Source of the DNA: Verrucomicrobiota bacterium | GTDB lineage: Bacteria; Verrucomicrobiota; Kiritimatiellia; CAIQIC01; Lenti-01 | NCBI GenBank assembly: GCA_003451935.1 | Contig: DMJA01000294.1 | Location: 1-10,807 of the forward strand | DNA: 10,807 bases | Direction of reading: 5' to 3' | In this document: positions 6,752 to 10,807 of the stretch, in pieces | Numbering within the stretch: position 1 is the stretch's first letter | How the letters are laid out: each line of letters begins with the position of its first letter | Notes under the pieces: generated by a model | The model's database searches: none | The model's input: only the letters and a program-made list of their open reading frames with translations | What the model was told of the DNA's origin: nothing | Made by a program: the position numbers and the translations under genes

Positions 6752-7567
6752 ATGCTTGGCAAGGACCTGATCCAGGACATCGACTTCGGCGCGCTCTACC
6801 GGGAGCAGTGCCGGCGGTCGTCGTTCGGCGCGCGGACGAGCGCGGATTGGGACCGGCGCGCGGAGCGGCGGAGCCGCGGCGAAGGCGACAGCGACTACAG
6901 CCGGGCCTTCCTGGCGCGGATGGATTTTTCGGGCGCGAAGACGGCGCTGGACATCGGGTGCGGCACGGGAAACCTCGCCATTCCGCTGGCCCAGCGCCTC
7001 CGAAAAGTCCATGCGCTGGATTTCTCCCCGGAAATGCTGCGCTTCCTGGAAATCAACCGGAAGCGCGCCGGCGTGGAGAACATCGCCGTGCACCGGCTGT
7101 CGTGGACCGATTCCTGGAAGGGCGTGCCGCCGGCGGACATCGTGATTTGCTCCCGCGCGATGAGCGTGGATGATCTGCGCGGCGCGCTGGAGAAGATGGA
7201 CCGGAAGGCCAAGATGCGCTGCTACCTGACGCTCCATGCCGGCGGGAGCTATCTGGGGCCGGATGTCCTCGCGCTGCTTGACCGGGAGATGGAACCGCGC
7301 CCGGACTACATCTATGCGGTGAACATCCTCTACCAGATGGGCGTGAAGGCGCAGGTGGATTTCCTGCGGTCGAGGGGGGGGATGGGCTATGCCTCGGCGG
7401 AGGATTTCGTCGGAGCCGTCCGGTGGCGCGTGGGGGAGCTCGCGAAGAAAGAGGAGGCTCGCCTGCGGAAGTTCTTTGCCAAGCTGCCACGCGAGGCGGA
7501 CGGCTCGGCGCGCTATCGGCACGATTTCGAGTGGGCGATGCTGTCGTGGGAAAAGGTTTTGCGATGA
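6752..7567 (+). CDS. Class I SAM-dependent methyltransferase
   Basis: A cytosolic Rossmann-fold methyltransferase of 271 residues. After an N-terminal helical segment rich in Arg (residues 1-60), motif I ALDIGCGTGNLAIPLA lies at 65-80, and the acidic residue closing strand 2 is D90 in HALDFSPEML. V-I-C-S-R-A-M-S (131-138) is a plausible motif IV region. The C-terminal ~100 residues (FVGAVRWRVGELAKKEEARLRKFF...) form a helical extension that could bind substrate. No residue pattern names the substrate; a small molecule is likelier than nucleic acid or protein, but this is inference. The ATG at 6752 lies 14 bases after the receptor stop with a weak AAGG upstream. Its stop overlaps the next ATG (ATGA). 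A G8 run (7374-7381) lies in the C-terminal third. Its position between receptor and inner-membrane genes ties it to the uptake function. Confidence 0.87.
   Translation: MLGKDLIQDIDFGALYREQCRRSSFGARTSADWDRRAERRSRGEGDSDYSRAFLARMDFSGAKTALDIGCGTGNLAIPLAQRLRKVHALDFSPEMLRFLEINRKRAGVENIAVHRLSWTDSWKGVPPADIVICSRAMSVDDLRGALEKMDRKAKMRCYLTLHAGGSYLGPDVLALLDREMEPRPDYIYAVNILYQMGVKAQVDFLRSRGGMGYASAEDFVGAVRWRVGELAKKEEARLRKFFAKLPREADGSARYRHDFEWAMLSWEKVLR
7374..7381 (+). repeat. G8 homopolymer in the methyltransferase gene
   Basis: Eight consecutive G residues inside the codons for R-G-G-M (about residues 208-211 of the methyltransferase). This is the second G8 in the operon. Slippage would remove the C-terminal ~60 residues and could also uncouple the next gene, which starts at the ATGA overlap. 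Confidence 0.6.
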
Positions 7568-8745
7568 ATGTGGCGGAACAGCCCGGCTCGGCGGGGACGC
7601 CTCGCCCTACCGGCAATCCGGATTCCATCTCCGAGGTAGGGCGTCCCGACTCTCCCAGAGGTCGGGACCGGGTGAGCCGGGGTCCAGCCCATCTCGATCG
7701 GCAGCGGGCCGTGGAGCGGCTGACGGCGCTCTGGGCCTTGAACGAGGCGGGGCTCGGCGGCCTGATCCACGCGATGCGCGTACCGTTCACCGGGATCGTG
7801 GTCGGCTCGACGGCGGTGGTGCTGATTGCGCTGATCGCGTTCTTCGCCGAGCGGAAGGCGAAGGCGATCCTGAAGGCCACCGTCATCGTCCTGCTGATCA
7901 AGGCGGCGGCCAGCCCGCACACCCCGCTGCCGGCCTATGTCTCCGTTTCCTTCCAAGGGCTGGCGGGCGCGCTGCTGTTCGGCGCGTTGCCGTCGGTGCG
8001 GCTTGGCGCGTTGCTGCTGGGGCTGCTGGCCCTGTGGCAGGGCGCGGTCCAGAAGCTGCTGGTGATGACGATCCTCTATGGCAAGTCCCTTTGGGAGGCC
8101 GTGGATTCGGTCGGGCGCTGGATCCTGGAGAAAATGGGCCAAGGGCCTGGCGATCTTTCGCCGACAGGGTGGTTCCTTGTTTTCTATCTGGGCTACTACA
8201 CGATCGCCGGGTTGATCACCGGCGGATTGGCCGGGGTGATTCCGAACGAAATCGCCCGGGCGTTGAAAAATCCACGGCCTGCCCTTCCCGTGCCGGGGGG
8301 GCTGCCGGCCATTGTTTCGCCCGCCGCGGCCCGCAAACGCTGGTGGCGGCGGACGCCGTTCAAAACCGGCGTGGTCTTGGTGGCGCTGCTGGCGATCTTG
8401 ATTTGGCTCCAGCCGGGGCAGGCGGGGTGGGCGAAGGGACTTCACGTGTTCATTCGCGCGACGGTGGTTCTGGGACTTTGGATGTGGGTGATCCGTCCGG
8501 CGGGGGAGGCGCTGTTCCGGCGTTTCCGCCTTCGCGAACAGGGGGTCTATGGAGCGGAGGTGGCGCGCGCGCTGGAACAATTCCCCGCCCTGCGCCAGGC
8601 GGCGGCCGCCGCTTGGCGGGGGAGTTCCGATTCCGGCGGGTTCCGGCGATGGAAAAAATTCCTGGTGGAACTGATCGTTTTGTCGCTGGCCGGCGATGCA
8701 ACAGGAAAAGGAGAATCTCCAGATGGATTACCAACAGATTTATGA
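7564..8745 (+). CDS. Unrecognised multi-span inner-membrane protein of the uptake operon
   Basis: A membrane protein of 393 residues that I cannot assign to a family. Hydrophobic segments are visible at about 75-96, 102-118, 122-141, 146-163, 202-226, 267-283 and 293-310, giving roughly six or seven spans. A distinctive stretch is K-A-A-A-S-P-H-T-P-L-P-A-Y (113-125), followed by S-F-Q-G-L-A-G-A-L-L-F-G: His and Pro inside a membrane-proximal segment look functional. The first ~45 residues are Pro/Gly/Ser/Arg-rich and disordered in appearance, and come from a stem-loop repeat read in frame. The conserved-looking part begins near RQRAVERLTALWALNEAG. A GTG at 7672 is an alternative start, but the ATGA overlap with the methyltransferase favours 7564. 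The 3' end overlaps exbB by 23 bases. A role as inner-membrane permease or partner of the ExbB-ExbD-TonB motor is inferred from position only. A G7 run lies at 8295-8301. Confidence 0.8.
   Translation: MNVAEQPGSAGTPRPTGNPDSISEVGRPDSPRGRDRVSRGPAHLDRQRAVERLTALWALNEAGLGGLIHAMRVPFTGIVVGSTAVVLIALIAFFAERKAKAILKATVIVLLIKAAASPHTPLPAYVSVSFQGLAGALLFGALPSVRLGALLLGLLALWQGAVQKLLVMTILYGKSLWEAVDSVGRWILEKMGQGPGDLSPTGWFLVFYLGYYTIAGLITGGLAGVIPNEIARALKNPRPALPVPGGLPAIVSPAAARKRWWRRTPFKTGVVLVALLAILIWLQPGQAGWAKGLHVFIRATVVLGLWMWVIRPAGEALFRRFRLREQGVYGAEVARALEQFPALRQAAAAAWRGSSDSGGFRRWKKFLVELIVLSLAGDATGKGESPDGLPTDL
7582..7682. repeat. Stem-loop (REP-like) repeat read in frame
   Basis: Nested inverted repeats. Outer arms are CCCGGCTC (7582-7589) and GAGCCGGG (7674-7681). 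The main stem pairs GGGACG (7594-7599) and CCCTACC (7605-7611) with GGTAGGG (7635-7641) and CGTCCC (7642-7647), giving 13 bp with a 5-base bulge. Its loop contains the palindrome AATCCGGATT (7615-7624). A competing hairpin pairs GTCCCGAC (7643-7650) with GTCGGGAC (7661-7668). The composition resembles dispersed intergenic repeats seen in other genomes (from memory). Here it encodes about residues 7-40 of the membrane protein. Confidence 0.65.
8709..8713 (+). promoter_or_regulatory. Ribosome-binding site that fixes the exbB start
   Basis: AGGAG within AAAAGGAG lies nine bases before the ATG at 8723. An in-frame ATG at 8696 lies upstream of this site and lacks its own Shine-Dalgarno, so 8723 is the preferred start. 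The site itself lies inside the end of the preceding membrane-protein gene. Confidence 0.7.
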
Positions 8746-9319
8746 TTACCTCGGCGCCTCCGGCGTGGCGCTGGTGGCCGTCGCCGCGGTCGCGGTCTAT
8801 TTGTGCGCGAAAAACGTTGTTTGTCTCGGTTGGACCGGCTGGGTCTTCCGCCGCCACATCGCGGCGTTGTCGCGCGATCCTTCGCGGCTGGATGTGGAGG
8901 CCGGGTCGCGGGCGGGCAATCCGCTGATCCGCATCTTTTCGGAAGCGGTGCGTGCCGCGTGCCAAGGGCACGACGATCTGCGCGCGGAGTTGGCGTTTTT
9001 GTTCCACAAGAACTTCCGGAAGGTCAACCGGGCGATGACGTTGCTGCGGCTGATTTCCGTGATCTCGCCCCTGCTGGGACTGCTGGGCACGGTGCTGGGC
9101 ATCTCCAAGGTCTTTCGGGTGATCGCCTCGCAGACCGTGGCCAATCCGGCCCTGCTGGCGAACGGGATCTGGGAGGCACTGACCACTACGATCATCGGTT
9201 TGGCCATCACGATCCCCGTGCTATGCATGTACTATTTCTTCCGGATGCAGATCAACGGCTTCCAAGTGGAGCTGATGGAGTATGCCGGCCGGTTTTCCGC
9301 GCCGTCGAAGAACCGCTAG
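8723..9319 (+). CDS. exbB: ExbB/TolQ/MotA-family proton channel
   Basis: The inner-membrane stator of the ExbB-ExbD-TonB motor, which uses proton flow to energise the outer-membrane receptor. It has 198 residues from the ATG at 8723, the short form lacking the periplasmic N-terminal extension of some ExbBs. Three membrane segments are seen: about 13-34, 112-134 (P-L-L-G-L-L-G-T-V-L-G-I) and 149-172 (E-A-L-T-T-T-I-I-G-L-A-I-T-I-P). The GLLGT threonine and the E-A-L-x-T-T motif are the conserved pore elements; E151 fits E. coli ExbB E176. The cytoplasmic loop (40-110) is basic and helical. The gene overlaps the preceding one by 23 bases and exbD starts nine bases after its stop. TolQ is the alternative name, but no TolA/TolB/Pal neighbours are present and a receptor is, so ExbB is preferred. 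Confidence 0.92.
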   Translation: MDYQQIYDYLGASGVALVAVAAVAVYLCAKNVVCLGWTGWVFRRHIAALSRDPSRLDVEAGSRAGNPLIRIFSEAVRAACQGHDDLRAELAFLFHKNFRKVNRAMTLLRLISVISPLLGLLGTVLGISKVFRVIASQTVANPALLANGIWEALTTTIIGLAITIPVLCMYYFFRMQINGFQVELMEYAGRFSAPSKNR

Positions 9320-9328
9320 GGCCGGGCC

Positions 9329-9724
9329 ATGGAAGAAGCCAAATTCCTCGAGGACGAGTTCGAAGCGGACATCGACCTGACGCCGCTGATCGACGTGGTC
9401 TTCATGCTGCTGCTGTTTTTCATTCTGGCGGCGACGTTCAGCGCGCCAGTGCTGAAGGTGGCGCTGCCTTCGGCGGCCACGGCAGAGCGGGTGGAGGACG
9501 ATTTGTCGCGGTTGGTGCTCTCCATCGATGCCGACGGGAGGCTTTACCATTTGGATGCACCGGTTTCCATCGAGGACGTGCCGGGGCTGCTGGCGGCCGG
9601 AACCGAAGGGGCGGTGGAACTGCGCGTGGACCGCGCCGCGCCGTTCGATGCGTTCGTCGGCGTGATGGATCGGCTCCGCGCCGCCGGAAGAAGCGATGTG
9701 CTCATCACCACGAAATCCGAATAG
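9329..9724 (+). CDS. exbD: ExbD biopolymer transport protein
   Basis: The partner of ExbB, with one membrane span and a periplasmic domain. It has 131 residues. An acidic cytoplasmic N-terminus (EEAKFLEDEFEAD) leads into I-D-L-T-P-L-I-D-V-V-F-M-L-L-L-F-F (15-31). D22 in this motif fits the single essential membrane aspartate of ExbD (E. coli D25) that carries protons. The periplasmic part (about 45-131) shows the usual L-x-L-S-I-D-A-D-G-R strand and the V-E-L-R-V-D-R-x-A-P-F-x-A-F-V-x-V-M-D helix. The ATG follows the exbB stop after nine bases with AGGG overlapping the stop. The 3' end overlaps tonB by 29 bases. Confidence 0.94.
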   Translation: MEEAKFLEDEFEADIDLTPLIDVVFMLLLFFILAATFSAPVLKVALPSAATAERVEDDLSRLVLSIDADGRLYHLDAPVSIEDVPGLLAAGTEGAVELRVDRAAPFDAFVGVMDRLRAAGRSDVLITTKSE

Positions 9725-10409
9725 GCCGCCGCCGGATGCGGGCGACCGGATCGGCACGGCGGCGGGATTGGGAACTCTTCTGGCACTGATATGGGTGGCG
9801 GCCGTTTTCGGACCGCGGATCGTGTGGGCGCCCGAGCCCGGGGAGATGCGGATCTACCCGGAGACGGTCTTGCAGATCGCCCTCGCCCCGGTGCCGGAAA
9901 TCGAGGAAGCGCCGGCGCCCGAGCCGAAAGTGGGCCCGCCACCCGAACCGGTGCCTGTTCCTGAGCCCGCTCCTGAACCGGAATCCGAGCCCGAAGTGGT
10001 GCCGGAGCCGGAACCCGAACCGAAACCTGAACCGCCTCCTCCGCCTGTACTGGAGGCCGCGCCTTCGGAGGCCGAGCAACCCGTGGCGGAGATCGAGGGC
10101 GATTCGGGGGAGGAGGAGGCCCTCCGTGCCGAGTGGCTGGGAGAGCTGCGGCGCCGCATCGAGGAGAGCAAATTCTATCCCGGCGCCGCGCGCTATTCCC
10201 GGGAGGCGGGAACGGTTCTGCTGCGGGTGGAGATCGGGGCGGACGGGAAGATCGGTCCGGCGGAGGTCTTGGAGAACACGGGCTCGGCCCTGTTGGCGGA
10301 GGGCGCGCGGGGCATCCTGCGGCGGGCGGCGTCCCGGCCCCTGGGGACGAACCGGATGCCGGAGGGATTCGAAGTGGATGTGCCGATCACCTACCGCATC
10401 GACCGCTGA
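9696..10409 (+). CDS. tonB: TonB energy transducer
   Basis: TonB carries force from ExbB-ExbD across the periplasm to the receptor's TonB box. The protein has 237 residues. A short cytoplasmic tail is followed by one membrane span (about 21-44), a long Pro/Glu-rich linker (about 71-118, many E-P pairs) and a C-terminal TonB domain (about 145-236). That domain carries K-F-Y-P (159-162), a G-T-V-L-L-R-V-E-I-G-A-D-G strand pair and a final V-D-V-P-I-T-Y-R-I strand. GGAAG (9686-9690) five bases before the ATG at 9696 supports this start, which overlaps exbD by 29 bases. The membrane span lacks the histidine (H20) found in E. coli TonB. The very short membrane-to-linker distance is otherwise ordinary. 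It is the last gene of the operon. Confidence 0.9.
   Translation: MCSSPRNPNRPPPDAGDRIGTAAGLGTLLALIWVAAVFGPRIVWAPEPGEMRIYPETVLQIALAPVPEIEEAPAPEPKVGPPPEPVPVPEPAPEPESEPEVVPEPEPEPKPEPPPPPVLEAAPSEAEQPVAEIEGDSGEEEALRAEWLGELRRRIEESKFYPGAARYSREAGTVLLRVEIGADGKIGPAEVLENTGSALLAEGARGILRRAASRPLGTNRMPEGFEVDVPITYRIDR
9906..10049 (+). repeat. Glu-Pro low-complexity coding repeat in tonB
   Basis: Degenerate GAxCCx hexamers encode alternating Glu-Pro with some Lys, Val and Ala (residues 71-118), ending in a run of five prolines. Units are multiples of three, so copy changes would alter linker length without shifting the frame. TonB linkers of this kind form an extended rod across the periplasm. Confidence 0.85.
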
Positions 10410-10413
10410 ATCA

Positions 10414-10434
10414 GTGCGCCATTTCGCGCGCTTT
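10414..10434 (+). terminator. Weak terminator-like hairpin after tonB
   Basis: GTGCGC (10414-10419) and GCGCGC (10426-10431) can pair (six pairs, one G-U) around a six-base loop, followed by only three T. It starts four bases after the tonB stop, the expected place for the operon's end. The short T run makes termination doubtful, and it partly abuts the next promoter's -35. Confidence 0.3.
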
Positions 10435-10461
10435 ACAAAACGGGGCCGCTTGGAGTAGATT
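10432..10461 (+). promoter_or_regulatory. Sigma70-like promoter for the right-edge gene
   Basis: TTTACA (10432-10437) and TAGATT (10456-10461) are spaced 18 bases apart in the 88-base gap after tonB. Both differ from consensus by one or two bases. A transcript from here would have a leader of about 30 bases, ending in AGAGG (10487-10491) six bases before the ATG at 10498. This marks a transcription unit separate from the uptake operon. Confidence 0.5.
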
Positions 10462-10497
10462 CCCCGCGTTGCAACCCTTAGAAACAAGAGGCGAAAA

Positions 10498-10807
10498 ATG
10501 ATGAAAAAAGCGGTTTTGTTTGTGTGCATGGCTTTGGTCGGCGCCAGCGTGGCGTTGGGCGGCATGATCAGCGAAGATCCCGGCGAACTGACGGTGGCGG
10601 GGCGGTACTGGTTCCCCGGCGATGGCGACTTCGACCTGTTCGAGAGCGGATTCGGGGCGGTCGTGTCCTACCGCGAATGGTTCAGCTTTCCCTGGGGCGC
10701 GGGCGTCAGCCTTGGCCTTGCCCAGTGGCAGGTGGATAGCGGCTCCGACGCCTACAAGTACAACATGCTCAGCGACTACGACGGCGATGCGCTCCTCATC
10801 CCCATTG
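10498..10807 (+). CDS. Secreted, probable outer-membrane beta-barrel protein (3' partial)
   Basis: An open frame runs from the ATG at 10498 (a second ATG is adjacent at 10501) to the window end, giving 103 complete codons. A clear signal peptide begins M-M-K-K-A-V-L-F-V-C-M-A-L-V-G-A-S-V-A-L-G, with likely cleavage near residue 21-22. The mature part alternates aromatic and hydrophobic residues (T-V-A-G-R-Y-W-F-P, A-V-V-S-Y-R-E-W-F-S-F-P-W-G-A-G-V-S-L-G-L-A-Q-W), like the strands of a small outer-membrane barrel of the OmpW/opacity-porin type. The family is not certain from this fragment. AGAGG at 10487-10491 supports the start. A promoter-like sequence lies directly upstream, so it is probably not part of the tonB operon. 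Confidence 0.75.
   Translation, partial: MMKKAVLFVCMALVGASVALGGMISEDPGELTVAGRYWFPGDGDFDLFESGFGAVVSYREWFSFPWGAGVSLGLAQWQVDSGSDAYKYNMLSDYDGDALLIPI

Noticed and set aside
7582..7682. Insertion sequence or transposon end
   Set aside because: There is no transposase frame and no visible target duplication; the element is only about 100 bases of nested inverted repeats.
7513..8580. A 355-codon minus-strand open frame opposite the membrane protein
   Set aside because: The plus-strand frame has hydrophobic segments, operon context and overlaps on both sides; the minus frame is Arg/Gln/Pro-rich and matches nothing.
8696..8722. Longer ExbB start at 8696
   Set aside because: AAAAGGAG at 8706-8713 lies downstream of that ATG and is well placed for the ATG at 8723.

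Overview
The window is GC-rich, densely packed DNA from a Gram-negative (diderm) bacterium: it encodes an outer-membrane TonB-dependent receptor, an ExbB-ExbD-TonB energy-coupling set, the lipid II flippase MurJ and, at the right edge, a secreted probable beta-barrel protein. All genes lie on the + strand and most are a few bases apart or overlap. An AATATCC tandem array and a GGTAGGGCGTCCC-type stem-loop repeat recall dispersed repeats I associate with uncultured PVC-group genomes (Kiritimatiellota / Verrucomicrobiota-like). That assignment is inference from memory and could not be tested here.

Left part (1-4295). The window opens with the end (or all) of a small membrane-anchored protein whose domain may have a PsbP/DcrB-like fold. 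A 201-base gap follows, holding a perfect 22-bp palindrome. Next comes a tight housekeeping run: a CpXC zinc-ribbon protein, endonuclease III (nth), MurJ (murJ), and a small THEP1-type P-loop NTPase whose ATG overlaps the murJ stop as ATGA.

Right part (4296-10409). A 76-base promoter region contains an interrupted palindrome (CCGATATAC-N8-GTATATCGG) that ends three bases before the ATG of a ModE-type winged-helix regulator. This regulator lacks the molybdate-binding TOBE domains. From there seven genes run without a usable gap: regulator, TonB-dependent receptor, class I SAM methyltransferase, an unrecognised multi-span inner-membrane protein, ExbB, ExbD and TonB. Junctions are ATGA overlaps (regulator/receptor, methyltransferase/membrane protein), longer overlaps (membrane protein/ExbB, ExbD/TonB) or gaps of 9-14 bases. 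This looks like one transcription unit for a self-contained TonB-energised uptake system. The ModE-like regulator hints at an oxyanion or metal such as molybdate or tungstate, but nothing in the sequence proves the substrate. The methyltransferase and the unknown membrane protein are the least explained parts.

The operon also carries sequence features the genes do not need. A 7-bp tandem repeat lies in the receptor's signal-peptide region, where a copy-number change would shift the frame. A stem-loop repeat is read in frame at the start of the membrane protein. The window's three longest G runs (8, 8 and 7) are also here.

Right edge (10410-10807). A weak terminator-like hairpin and a sigma70-like promoter precede a new gene for a secreted, probably outer-membrane, protein cut off by the window end.
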